DNA of 64,000 bases, from assembly GCA_052390495.1 (NCBI GenBank), contig JBQTGW010000083.1:1-64000 (forward strand). The letters run 5' to 3'. This document shows positions 33,819 through 41,570 of this stretch, in pieces; within the stretch, counting starts at the first letter, position 1, and each line of letters starts with the position of its first letter. Origin of the DNA: GCA-003244245 sp052390495. GTDB taxonomy: Bacteria > Actinomycetota > Actinomycetes > Mycobacteriales > Pseudonocardiaceae. The position numbers and the translations under genes are program-made. A model generated the notes under the pieces. It did no database searches. It was not told the DNA's origin and was given only the letters and a program-made list of their open reading frames with translations.

Positions 33819-34594
33819 TCACCCCCCGAGTAGTGCTCGCTTACGGGCTTCGTGGCGATCGAGGGTCCGGCGACGCTCTATCCGGTCCCACGCGGTGACC
33901 GGAAGTACGGGAGGTGGGACCTTCGGTCCCTTGCCGTTGCGGCTGTGCACTGCGATGAGGGTTGCTCGCAGTACGCGGATCGCGTGAGCGATGTCGGTCA
34001 ACAGTTCGCGCTCGTAGGTCCAGTCCGCCAAACCGAATCGGAAGGCTTGCCGGTCCAGGTCGGGATGTTCGGCCAAAACCGTGGCGACAGCTTCGTCATC
34101 ATCGGCCTGAGCAGCCTGGAATCGGGAATGACGCGGGAGCTGCGTGAGCAGCCGGTGGAATTTAGCCCAGTGGTAGCGACCCCGGAAGAAGTCCAACAAA
34201 TCAACACCGAACTCGTGATGGAAGTCGTACTCGATCTCGGGTCCGTAGCGATCGATTACCTCGATGAGACCCGGCCACCCACTGGGGGGCGCGCCTCACC
34301 ACTGATTCCGAAGTGTCGTCCCATATCGCAGACCAGGCCCTGAAGCACGGAGCCGGGCTGATCGCGGATCAGCTCCCACACCGCGTCCCACTGTTCTCCG
34401 CAGAGCAGCTCCAAGGAGTCGCGAGTCGAATCGGACTCCTCGATGTCGATAATCGCCTCAGCCGTGGGCGGGAGGATGATGATCTGCATATCGCCGGTGT
34501 CCAATACGAACGCCTCGTTGTCGGCCTCGGCTACGTAGTCATCCCAGCGGTACATCTGGGCCTTGCGACGAGTGCGCTTGCGGCTCGATGGCAT
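33819..34594 (-). CDS. tail assembly chaperone fusion G-T (programmed -1 frameshift)
   Basis: The upstream frame (34594 to 34256) makes the G protein of 112 residues. The downstream frame reads LIEVIDRYGPEIEYDFHHEF then LLDFFRGRYHW and ends at 33819. It has no start of its own in the conserved part. Slippage by -1 at the heptamer C CCC CCA (34283-34289) joins them into a 258-residue protein. This layout, two overlapping chaperone frames between major tail and tape measure genes, is standard in siphoviruses. Confidence 0.88.
34256..34594 (-). CDS. tail assembly chaperone, short form (G)
   Basis: The 112-residue protein has a basic N-terminus (MPSSRKRTRRKAQMYRWDDY), an acidic middle (VLDTGDMQIIILPPTAEAII) and the conserved DSLELLCGEQWDAVWELIRD helix pair. 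It is the product made without frameshifting. The C-terminal 8 or so residues after the slippery site are read only in this form. Confidence 0.85.
   Translation of the reverse strand: MPSSRKRTRRKAQMYRWDDYVAEADNEAFVLDTGDMQIIILPPTAEAIIDIEESDSTRDSLELLCGEQWDAVWELIRDQPGSVLQGLVCDMGRHFGISGEARPPVGGRVSSR
34283..34289 (-). promoter_or_regulatory. -1 ribosomal frameshift slippery site
   Basis: On the minus strand the codons CGC CCC CCA form the heptamer CCCCCCA (X XXY YYZ). Slippage here moves ribosomes from the G frame into the T frame of the tail chaperone gene pair, and the predicted fusion sequence is continuous with the conserved T domain. Confidence 0.8.
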
Positions 34595-34713
34595 GGGGCC
34601 ATCCCTTCACGGGTCGTAGTCGTACAGAATAAGAAGAATAACGCACCGGTGTCGCGCCGCCCACGCCTCGAAGAGCAGCAGCGACCAGAACAAGAACCAA
34701 ACCCATGACTCAA

Positions 34714-35004
34714 TCACTCGGGATCGAGGAATACCACACGAGTCATGCCATCGTGACCGTGGATGATCAGCACGTCGCGAAGACCACCGGGCCAGTAGAC
34801 ATTGCTGGCAAACTCACCACGCCATTGAACGGTGGCCGTGCTATTGGTCCACAGCACACCCTCGGCAACCGTTCCGGTCCCGGATACGCCGGTCTCATCG
34901 ACGTCGCGCTCCAAAACGAATCGCCGATGTTGTTGATCCGGACGCGGTCGTTCGCGTTCGCGGTCATCAGGCGAAAGGGGCGTCACCGTCTTATCGGCCG
35001 TCAA
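34714..35004 (-). CDS. small conserved phage protein (96 aa)
   Basis: The likely start is TTG 35004 after AGAGGAGAGACC. The frame is open further upstream, but that part lacks a ribosome-binding site. The body (FVLERDVDETGVSGTGTVAE, GVLWTNSTATVQWRGEFASN, VLIIHGHDGMTRVVFLD) resembles a small beta-barrel protein found in many actinobacterial genomes and phages. It lies between the major tail and chaperone genes; role unknown. Confidence 0.65.
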   Translation of the reverse strand: MTADKTVTPLSPDDRERERPRPDQQHRRFVLERDVDETGVSGTGTVAEGVLWTNSTATVQWRGEFASNVYWPGGLRDVLIIHGHDGMTRVVFLDPE

Positions 35005-35077
35005 GGTCTCTCCTCTAGTAGAAGCCGAGAGAACGACGCGTGTGTACAAGGCAGTACACACGCGTCACTCCCAGGAG

Positions 35078-36049
35078 TCAGGCAGCGGCCGGGAAGCCCA
35101 TATCGGTCAACAGGGCCTTCCAGCCCGGCCCACCGAACAGATGACGGACGCTGTATCCGGCGTCTGAGTCCCGCATGCCCGAGAGGGTCATCTCGTAGGC
35201 CACCGGGTCATCGCCATCGGTCCAGGTCTGATCGCCGAACTCGGAGATCATAGCACGCGGCAGGACTCGGGCGACCCAGATGGTATCGACCCCGGAACCG
35301 TCCTGAAATATCGCGAAAATCCGATAGTACCGAGTGTTGGGCTTGGTGGGCTGCGCGAAACTGACCTCACCGGTATTGGCGACGGGTGTGATCGTGGACA
35401 GATCCACACCGTAGTACATCTGCAAGGTGTGAAGCTTTGTCTCCTGCGCCTTGAACGCAAGAGAGGTGACGTCCTTGTTGACGTCGCGCCTCGTTGGATC
35501 GAAGCTTCCCCAGGACTCCACCTCGGATACGTCGGTGTCGCGCCCCCAGGACAAGCCATCGCCTTTGTCGACCCATCCGAGATCGACATACCCAGCAGGC
35601 AAGGTGGCCAGTTCGATCGACAGACCGGGGGTCGTGGTCGCAATCGTGACGTCGGGCGTCGTACCACCGGTCAGGCTGGACGTCCTGGTCATCTGGGCGA
35701 CGTCGCCGAGAGTGCCGGAGAAGGTCGCCGTTACCGCGGTACCAGGCAGTGGGCCTCCGGTGCAGGTGACTTTGCCTGTACCGACATTGGCCAATGCCGC
35801 TATTGCGGTCTGCACTGTCGCAGCGGTGGCATTGTATGCTATGGGCGCCGTGGTCTGACCTGACAGAGTCAAGGTGAAAGTGCCACCCGTAGGAACACCG
35901 GTGACGGTAATAGTCTGGACTTCCGAGGTTCCGCCGGTAGTCAGATTGGTCGGCAGTGCCGCCGTGACTGGAGCGGCGAACACGCTTCCGTCGAGAGCCT
36001 TACGGATCAGCTCGTTCTGCTTGTTACTCAGTGCCTCATAAGCGGGCAT
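35078..36049 (-). CDS. major tail (tube) protein with inserted Ig-like domain
   Basis: ATG 36049 follows GGAGGAGCCC; an upstream GTG at 36061 overlaps that site and is unlikely. The tube domain (GYVDLGWVDKGDGLSWGRDT ... WTDGDDPVAYEMTLSGMRD) is interrupted near the N-terminus by a Thr/Gly-rich Ig-like domain (about residues 41-141 from this start). The same domain occurs in the head protein at 39388, with 60 bp of identical DNA. The domain is probably displayed on the outside of the tail. Confidence 0.85.
   Translation of the reverse strand: MPAYEALSNKQNELIRKALDGSVFAAPVTAALPTNLTTGGTSEVQTITVTGVPTGGTFTLTLSGQTTAPIAYNATAATVQTAIAALANVGTGKVTCTGGPLPGTAVTATFSGTLGDVAQMTRTSSLTGGTTPDVTIATTTPGLSIELATLPAGYVDLGWVDKGDGLSWGRDTDVSEVESWGSFDPTRRDVNKDVTSLAFKAQETKLHTLQMYYGVDLSTITPVANTGEVSFAQPTKPNTRYYRIFAIFQDGSGVDTIWVARVLPRAMISEFGDQTWTDGDDPVAYEMTLSGMRDSDAGYSVRHLFGGPGWKALLTDMGFPAAA
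35645..35704. repeat. 60-bp direct repeat (Ig-like domain), tail copy
   Basis: Identical over 60 bp to 39604-39663, with weaker similarity on both sides. It encodes the segment around DVAQMTRTSSLTGGTTPDV in both proteins. This length of identity suggests recent gene conversion or transfer between two virion genes. Confidence 0.85.
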
Positions 36050-36119
36050 GGGCTCCTCCACTCAGTGCATAAGGAAAGCACCCCTGCCTGCCGGGAGGGG
36101 TGAGGCAAAGGGACGTGCG

Positions 36120-36362
36120 CTATGACCGACTTGGGGCGGTGACAGTGCAGAACTGAAGCTCGCCGCGGATTTCCAGGTGCTGGATCACCTGATCGGGCAC
36201 GACGCGGCCAGTGGTGGCGACCAAGACGGCCGTCACGATGCTTGGATCGCATTCAGGCCCGATCGGGGTTGTCGAGGAGGGAACGGCAGCCGAAGCCACC
36301 GTGGTACTCAGCGAGATCACCAGGGTCACGGCGACTGCGAGAGCCAGGGTGAGTCGTCTCAT
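36120..36362 (-). CDS. small secreted protein (signal peptide)
   Basis: The 80-residue protein has a clear signal peptide (MRRLTLALAVAVTLVISLST then TVASAAV with an AxA-type cleavage site near residue 26). The mature part of about 54 residues has two cysteines (PECDPSI, LQFCTV) that could form a disulfide. The ribosome-binding site is GAGAGG. An exported protein between tail terminator and major tail genes is unusual and suggests a moron expressed by the lysogen. Confidence 0.7.
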   Translation of the reverse strand: MRRLTLALAVAVTLVISLSTTVASAAVPSSTTPIGPECDPSIVTAVLVATTGRVVPDQVIQHLEIRGELQFCTVTAPSRS

Positions 36363-36376
36363 CAGGGGTTACCTCT

Positions 36377-36760
36377 CTAGGGCTGTCGTGGGCGTCGCAT
36401 GACCAGTCGGTAGGTACCGACCACCCGGCGCACGTCAGGGCTGTCGTCGGGGAGCTGAACAGCGGGAGTTTCAGTAGCAGCCTTATCGATCAAGGCACCG
36501 GCGACCGTGGTCATGGCGCCGGCTAGCACGAGCTGGCGGCAGCGTTCGGCCATCTGCCATGCCTGCGCCCGTGTGGCGCCGTAGCAGGCGACCTCGATGC
36601 GAGGGTTGTCGCTGATCCCGTCGTCGGCGCCACCCACCCGCTGCACGCGGATCACAGGCAGGATGAGCGGATCCGCGGTCGCGGTGACCGTGGGCGCGAC
36701 CGCGGCCAGCAGCTCCAGAACCACCGTTTCCGCGTCCGGGAAGGGCGGTAGCTCGATCAC
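36377..36760 (-). CDS. tail terminator / tail completion protein
   Basis: The 127-residue protein begins at GTG 36760, overlapping the previous stop. The content (AETVVLELLAAVAPTVTATA, NPRIEVACYGATRAQAWQMA, VVGTYRLVMR) fits siphovirus tail terminator proteins encoded just before the major tail gene. Confidence 0.7.
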   Translation of the reverse strand: MIELPPFPDAETVVLELLAAVAPTVTATADPLILPVIRVQRVGGADDGISDNPRIEVACYGATRAQAWQMAERCRQLVLAGAMTTVAGALIDKAATETPAVQLPDDSPDVRRVVGTYRLVMRRPRQP

Positions 36761-37074
36761 CGGCCGCCTCCCTGGATGGCCGCGACAGCCGCGCGCAGCG
36801 TCCGGTGAGGCTTGACGGAGCCGTCGAGAGAGCCGAACTCCAGCACGGCTGCATACTCAACGTCGGCCACGATGTGCACCTCGATGCGATCGTGCTTGCG
36901 GCCTCCGATGCCCCCGCCGTCGAGCCGGATGGAGCGTCGATAGCGCCCGGTCCGTCTCGGGGCCACCCGCCGTGCCGCGTCGGCACCGTGGGCGGCGGCC
37001 TGGAACATCGCCCGGCGCATCTCCGGTGAGGTGAGCAGCTTCGCCAGGCCCGCGTGACTGGGGTCGTAGCGCAC
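36757..37074 (-). CDS. HK97 gp10-like head-tail protein
   Basis: The 105-residue protein has AAAHGADAARRVAPRRTGRYRR, VEYAAVLEFGS and HRTLRAAVAAIQ, typical of the HK97 gp10 family of neck or tail-completion proteins. The position between head-closure and tail-terminator genes agrees. Confidence 0.8.
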   Translation of the reverse strand: MRYDPSHAGLAKLLTSPEMRRAMFQAAAHGADAARRVAPRRTGRYRRSIRLDGGGIGGRKHDRIEVHIVADVEYAAVLEFGSLDGSVKPHRTLRAAVAAIQGGGR

Positions 37075-37080
37075 TGGTGA

Positions 37081-37401
37081 TCACCCCCGGACGCGATGCA
37101 GATGGACCTTGACGTGGCCGGTCCAGACTTCGGGTACGCCGTCGACTTCCCACCGTGTGCCATCGACCTCGATAGCGTCGGCCGGACGCAGCTGCGTCAG
37201 CGCTGTTGTGACGGGGCCGATGAGTACCGCTTGCGCGGTCGTGCGCTGCGCCCGGTCGGTGTTCTCGGTGGAGCCGGCCGGATGGATGGCGCAACGCTGA
37301 ACGTGCGTCCGGGTTTCCGGCCCGGGATCGCCGTAGCGGTCGGGTGCGCCGCGGGCGATGACCGTGGCGGTGCGGGTGGCGAAGCTCGGGACTCCGCTCA
37401 C
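37081..37401 (-). CDS. head closure protein
   Basis: GTG at 37401 overlaps the connector stop (GTGA) and gives 106 residues. The beta-rich sequence (TATVIARGAPDRYGDPGPET, IEVDGTRWEVDGVPEVWTGH) is typical of SPP1 gp16-like head closure proteins. Confidence 0.7.
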   Translation of the reverse strand: MSGVPSFATRTATVIARGAPDRYGDPGPETRTHVQRCAIHPAGSTENTDRAQRTTAQAVLIGPVTTALTQLRPADAIEVDGTRWEVDGVPEVWTGHVKVHLHRVRG

Positions 37402-37754
37402 TCCGCACCGCCGACGACGATGGGCAGGGAGTAGACCGCGCCCACGCCGAGCAAGCGGCGTAGCTGGGCGCGCTCTCCCTTGGTGAGTTCGGCGGTGCCG
37501 GTCACCGAGCTGTAGCCGAAGCTCACCGAGCCATCCGACTCGGAGCTGACTCCGGCCGGGCCGTTGACCATGCGAGCAGCGACACCGAGCGCAACCGCCG
37601 TGATACCGGCCTGCGGCGGCGAGGTGACCCTGCCGCCGCATTCACCCTGAATCACATCGGTCGCCATCGTGACCGCGAAGACCAGAAGAGGATCGGCCGG
37701 ATCACGGCGGGTGAATGCGGCGAGAACGGCAGTATCGACCAATGGAGTCGCCAT
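37398..37754 (-). CDS. head-tail connector protein
   Basis: The 118-residue, largely helical protein (VDTAVLAAFTRRDPADPLLV, VTMATDVIQGECGGRV) resembles gp6/gp15-like connectors. It follows the capsid and precedes the head closure gene, the canonical order. Confidence 0.7.
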   Translation of the reverse strand: MATPLVDTAVLAAFTRRDPADPLLVFAVTMATDVIQGECGGRVTSPPQAGITAVALGVAARMVNGPAGVSSESDGSVSFGYSSVTGTAELTKGERAQLRRLLGVGAVYSLPIVVGGAE

Positions 37755-37786
37755 CAGAGCTCACCACCTCATGTGATTTCCCACCA

Positions 37787-38059
37787 TCAGTTGCGGTAAG
37801 CGAACCTGCCGAGAGCTGGAATGACAGCCATGACGAGTTGGAGTCCTTCGGACAACGACAGGTCAGCCAGCTCGTAGCCGATCTGTTCCGCACCCCGCAG
37901 TGCGGTGGCCACGGTGTTCGTCAGCATGGAGTCCGTGATCAGCAGCGCACCGTCAGCGGTGATCTTCCAGCCGTCCGCACCAGCCTGTTTCGCGGCCAAC
38001 GCGAGGTTGACGAGGGCGCTGAACATCTCGCTGGTCTGCTCGATTCCGTACCGCTCCAC
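37787..38059 (-). CDS. small phage head-region protein (90 aa)
   Basis: The likely start is GTG at 38059 or 38062, after AGAAAGGTCTTCATC. The helical product (MFSALVNLALAAKQAGADGW, GAEQIGYELADLSLSEGLQL) has no recognised family. Longer upstream frames in the same phase lack protein character. Confidence 0.6.
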   Translation of the reverse strand: MERYGIEQTSEMFSALVNLALAAKQAGADGWKITADGALLITDSMLTNTVATALRGAEQIGYELADLSLSEGLQLVMAVIPALGRFAYRN

Positions 38060-38075
38060 CACGATGAAGACCTTT

Positions 38076-38327
38076 CTATTCTTGACTGGGCACGGAATCC
38101 GACGAAATCTCTTCTTGAATAGCTCCGGGATTCGATGAAGGAGCTTCACCAGTCGATTTTCTACGGGTGTAACGCCTGACTGTCCGGACGTTGGGATCAT
38201 CAACCCACGCTTGCGGATTAGTGATCTTCTCGGTCGCCCAATTCGGCACCTCGTCATCGGGACCGAATACATGACTGGTGCCCTCGTCATCCTCGACATG
38301 GACGAACGCGGCGAGCTTGCGTGCCAT
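38076..38327 (-). CDS. small acidic phage protein (83 aa)
   Basis: Preceded by GAGGAG and directly downstream of the capsid gene. The N-terminus (MARKLAAFVHVEDDEGTSHV, FGPDDEVPNWATEKITNPQA) resembles small head-associated proteins that follow capsid genes in actinophages. The tail is disordered. Confidence 0.7.
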   Translation of the reverse strand: MARKLAAFVHVEDDEGTSHVFGPDDEVPNWATEKITNPQAWVDDPNVRTVRRYTRRKSTGEAPSSNPGAIQEEISSDSVPSQE

Positions 38328-38336
38328 GAAGACTCC

Positions 38337-39371
38337 TCAGAGGACGACCGCGCGGAACGACAAGTCCGGATTGACGACCACAGGCAGACCGATTGCGGCG
38401 GCCTTGGTCCATAGTGCCACCGGATCTTTGTCAGAGTACGAACCGGCAACCAGGCCGGGCTCGTTCCCGGTCAGTCCGAACTCGGGTTCCAGGGACTCGG
38501 CGGTGGTGCCCCAGAGCGTGCCCCCGAGCTGCGTCCCCGCGGGGTTGTCCGCGCCGGTCGCGGCCGGGAGCATCAGCAGCACGTTGTCCGGGATGACCCG
38601 CTGGGTATTCCCACTGGTGTTGACCACCTGCACGTCGTAGGTGGTCAGCGAGGGCAGGCCGAACGCGGCCAACGCCTCGTTGACGGATGTTCGCGTCACC
38701 AGGGACGGCTGGTTGGCACCGGGGAACACCAGATTCCTGATCTCGGCATTCTTCATCAGGAACGCGAACAACCGGTTACTCACCAGCAGCGTGCCGGGAG
38801 GCTCGCCGTTGGTGGCGACGTAGACCTCCTGCCAGGCCAGTAGATCCGTGATCGGCGTGGCCGCCGGATTGCTCCACAACGTGGCGGCGACCACGGAGTG
38901 AGTGGCCTTGCGAGCGAAGTCGACCGACAGTTGCAGACCGTTCTCCGCCAGGGTGACCTTAGCGTCGGCCAGGGCTTCACCGCGGGCCAGCTCCATCCGG
39001 GCTGCGATACCGCGCACCAGCCGGTCCGTGTCGGTCAGGATCGCTTCACGGACCTGGGTGTCCGGCGCTCGACGAGTCCGCAGCCGGTCGTATTCACCCA
39101 ACCTGCTCTTCAGCGAGATCGGCGGCAGCTCACCCTGAATGCGAGTGAAGCCGGGACGCTTGATGAGCGGGCTTTCCGTGTCCCACGCCCGGAAAGAGGC
39201 CGCTTCAGCCAGCCCACCTCCTCCCCGGCTGATCCGATAGTCGAGATCGTCGATCAACCGGTTGGGCAGAAACCCGGCCAAAGCGAATCGATTGATCGGC
39301 AGGTCGCGGAATGCGGCCCGGACGTAGCCGGTCAGAGCAACCGGCTCGATATAGTCAGTGGTAATAAGCAT
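38337..39371 (-). CDS. major capsid protein (phage capsid E family)
   Basis: The 344-residue protein starts with ATG after GAGGAGGTGACCCATA, the strongest ribosome-binding site in the head cluster. Motifs such as VREAILTDTDRLVRGIAARM, LLAWQEVYVATNGEPPGTLL and VIPDNVLLMLPA match the capsid protein E family of HK97-fold major capsid proteins. It lies between the decoration and connector genes. Confidence 0.88.
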   Translation of the reverse strand: MLITTDYIEPVALTGYVRAAFRDLPINRFALAGFLPNRLIDDLDYRISRGGGGLAEAASFRAWDTESPLIKRPGFTRIQGELPPISLKSRLGEYDRLRTRRAPDTQVREAILTDTDRLVRGIAARMELARGEALADAKVTLAENGLQLSVDFARKATHSVVAATLWSNPAATPITDLLAWQEVYVATNGEPPGTLLVSNRLFAFLMKNAEIRNLVFPGANQPSLVTRTSVNEALAAFGLPSLTTYDVQVVNTSGNTQRVIPDNVLLMLPAATGADNPAGTQLGGTLWGTTAESLEPEFGLTGNEPGLVAGSYSDKDPVALWTKAAAIGLPVVVNPDLSFRAVVL

Positions 39372-39387
39372 TATGGGTCACCTCCTC

Positions 39388-40101
39388 TCAGACGAAGATC
39401 AGTCGACCGGCGACGTCAGCCTTACCTGCCGCGTCGATGGGGATGGGGAGTCTGGCCTCGACGACACGGCCGTGCTCGAACAGCGCCGCACCAGCAGGCT
39501 TCGTGGCGTCATCGACCTGGATGGGGCTCAGCAGGAAGCCGATCAGCGTCTCCCGGCCGTCCGCGCCACCTGGAGCGGCACCACCAGCGGTACTGGTGGT
39601 CACCGTGACGTCGGGCGTCGTACCACCGGTCAGGCTGGACGTCCTGGTCATCTGGGCGACGTCCGCGCCGGTGAATTGACCTCCGAAGGTCACGGTGACA
39701 TTGGTGCCCGGCAACGGGCCACCAGTGCACGCGATATCACCGACATTGATATTAGACAATGCCTCCAATGCAGCCTGAACCTGCGCGGCAGTGGAATTCC
39801 ACGCAATAGCGGTAGTGGTCTGGCCGGAGAAAGTCAGCGTAAAGCTGCCGCCCGTGGGACTGCCTGTGACAGCAATCACCTGGACTTCGTTGGTGTTGGC
39901 GAGATACGGCCCATACCTGCCGCTCGCGGTGACCTTAGCCAGCGGAGTGCCGCTGCGTACGTAGTCCTCCGGGTAATGCGTGGTCTTCGTGAACAGGAGC
40001 AGATCCAGGGTGACAGTGCGCGCACTGCCTGTGCCGTGTGCACTGCCCAACCAGGACTGGTCGTCGTTGGTCCACGCCTCGGTCTTGGTTATGAGTTGCA
40101 T
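39388..40101 (-). CDS. head decoration protein with inserted Ig-like domain
   Basis: The 237-residue protein has flanking segments (residues 1-69 and 176-237, including TLDLLLFTKTTHYPEDYV and VVEARLPIPIDAAGKADVAG) that match head decoration proteins located before capsid genes. Residues ~70-175 form a Thr/Gly-rich Ig-like insertion homologous to the one in the major tail protein. The ribosome-binding site is AAGAGG. Confidence 0.8.
   Translation of the reverse strand: MQLITKTEAWTNDDQSWLGSAHGTGSARTVTLDLLLFTKTTHYPEDYVRSGTPLAKVTASGRYGPYLANTNEVQVIAVTGSPTGGSFTLTFSGQTTTAIAWNSTAAQVQAALEALSNINVGDIACTGGPLPGTNVTVTFGGQFTGADVAQMTRTSSLTGGTTPDVTVTTSTAGGAAPGGADGRETLIGFLLSPIQVDDATKPAGAALFEHGRVVEARLPIPIDAAGKADVAGRLIFV
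39604..39663. repeat. 60-bp direct repeat (Ig-like domain), head copy
   Basis: Identical to 35645-35704. It lies within the decoration-protein gene and in the same reading frame context. Confidence 0.85.
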
Positions 40102-40119
40102 GGGTGCCTCTTGTCAGAA

Positions 40120-40770
40120 TCAGGTCTGCGCTGAGTGCCGCTGCCTGTAGAGGTCAGCACCAGCTGCCAACGTGGACTTGCTGGCGCCAGGCACAGTGCG
40201 ACGCGGCCCCAAATCGCCAGACGGGGCAGGGTGGAATGAACCGGAACCGGTGACGTCGATAGCTTGATCGGGAAATTCCTCGATCAGCTGGTCCACCGCG
40301 GACTTCAGTGCGGCGGTGTCGACGGTGCCATCATCGGAGACCTTGACCGTGACCAGTTCCAGGTGCGGCAACAGCAGTCGCGGGCTGATTACCCGGCCGG
40401 TGAGGGCACGGAGCGCTTCGCCGCTTACCCGTTCCTTCATCCAGCGTCCTCTCCACTGCTGCTCGGCCTCGGCCGCGCCTTCGCGTCTCGCCTTGGCCAA
40501 TGCCTTCTCCGACTCGGTGCGCCCCGCTTCACGCAGTCGCTCCAGCTCAGCGTTGGTCTCGCTCAGCTTCGCGGCGTCGCCTTTCGCGGTGCGCTCCCAC
40601 TGCCTGGCCCACTTCTTCCACGCGGCCAGGTCAGCGTCATCGGATGGCGGTTCCGGGCTCTTCAGCTCCGGCTTGGGATCGCCCTGCGGCGGCTTGTTCG
40701 GGTCGGTGCTCGGGTCACCGTTCGGCAAACCCTCGGGGAGCTGGTCGCCCCCGCCTTGCGGTGTAGTCAT
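40120..40770 (-). CDS. capsid scaffolding protein
   Basis: The 216-residue protein has a Pro- and Asp-rich N-terminus, a long charged coiled coil (KKWARQWERTAKGDAAKLSE, AELERLREAGRTESEKALAK) and a compact C-terminus. This composition and the position directly upstream of the decoration and capsid genes define phage scaffolds. Confidence 0.82.
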   Translation of the reverse strand: MTTPQGGGDQLPEGLPNGDPSTDPNKPPQGDPKPELKSPEPPSDDADLAAWKKWARQWERTAKGDAAKLSETNAELERLREAGRTESEKALAKARREGAAEAEQQWRGRWMKERVSGEALRALTGRVISPRLLLPHLELVTVKVSDDGTVDTAALKSAVDQLIEEFPDQAIDVTGSGSFHPAPSGDLGPRRTVPGASKSTLAAGADLYRQRHSAQT

Positions 40771-40802
40771 GCCTCTCCCTGCGGAGTGGGGTGGGGGGTG
40801 AG

Positions 40803-41570
40803 TCAGGCCACCGTGGCGGCGGCCTCGTGGCGCGCGATCCAGGCGCGCAAGTCCGCTTCAGCGGCCAACTCGGCCGCGCCACGTAGGCGGACGGCCTTGT
40901 AGACCGGAACGACTTCGATACCACAGCGACAGCCCACATGCGGACGTCGCCAGCGAGCGGTGACCCGGTAAACCGGATGTACCTCGGCGGCCCCAGCGAT
41001 CATGCGACACCACGCGCACACGCCCGGTTCGAGCACTCGTCGCCAGCCTTGAAGCAGAGCCTGGTTGGCGTTGGCCGCGAGCATGATCTGATCGTTGGCT
41101 GAATCGGTCACGAACTGGCCGGCGGACATGACCGCCCGGCGTAGCGCGAGAAGCTTGGCCGTCTGCGGGGCGTACCCCGCGCCGATCAGCTGTTTGATCC
41201 GGATGGGACCGGTCAGCCGCAGCAGATCCTCGATGTGGCGTCGATCCAGCCCGAGGACCACATTGCGTTTGACCGTGGGGAGCTGCCCGGCGGCCAGAAC
41301 GACGGACACGAAATAGTCCAGCGCCTGCGCCGCGCTGGCCCGTGAGGCTGTCCGGACGTCATAGCCTGCGGCTTCCAGGTAGCCCGGCCAGCTCGCGTCC
41401 AGGTCGCGCAGGTCCAGCACCGTGTAGTGGCGTCGGATGCGCAGCGCGAGACGAGTGCGTCGCCGGGCGTTGGCCTCCTGCAACTCATCGACGTCAGAAA
41501 GCACTGGCTCGAACCTGACTCGGCCCCAGGATCTCGGGTTCGCCACCGTCCGGTAGGCCGTTCCCGGCAC
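40803..41570 (-). CDS. MuF-like minor head protein
   Basis: The 255-residue protein has a helical N-terminal two-thirds and a C-terminal MuF-type motif with Cys and His (PGVCAWCRMIAGA, VYRVTARWRRPHVGCRCGIE). GTG starts exist at 41570 and 41546; both overlap the 3' end of the portal gene. Such proteins sit inside the head and may be ejected with DNA. Confidence 0.8.
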   Translation of the reverse strand: MPGTAYRTVANPRSWGRVRFEPVLSDVDELQEANARRRTRLALRIRRHYTVLDLRDLDASWPGYLEAAGYDVRTASRASAAQALDYFVSVVLAAGQLPTVKRNVVLGLDRRHIEDLLRLTGPIRIKQLIGAGYAPQTAKLLALRRAVMSAGQFVTDSANDQIMLAANANQALLQGWRRVLEPGVCAWCRMIAGAAEVHPVYRVTARWRRPHVGCRCGIEVVPVYKAVRLRGAAELAAEADLRAWIARHEAAATVA

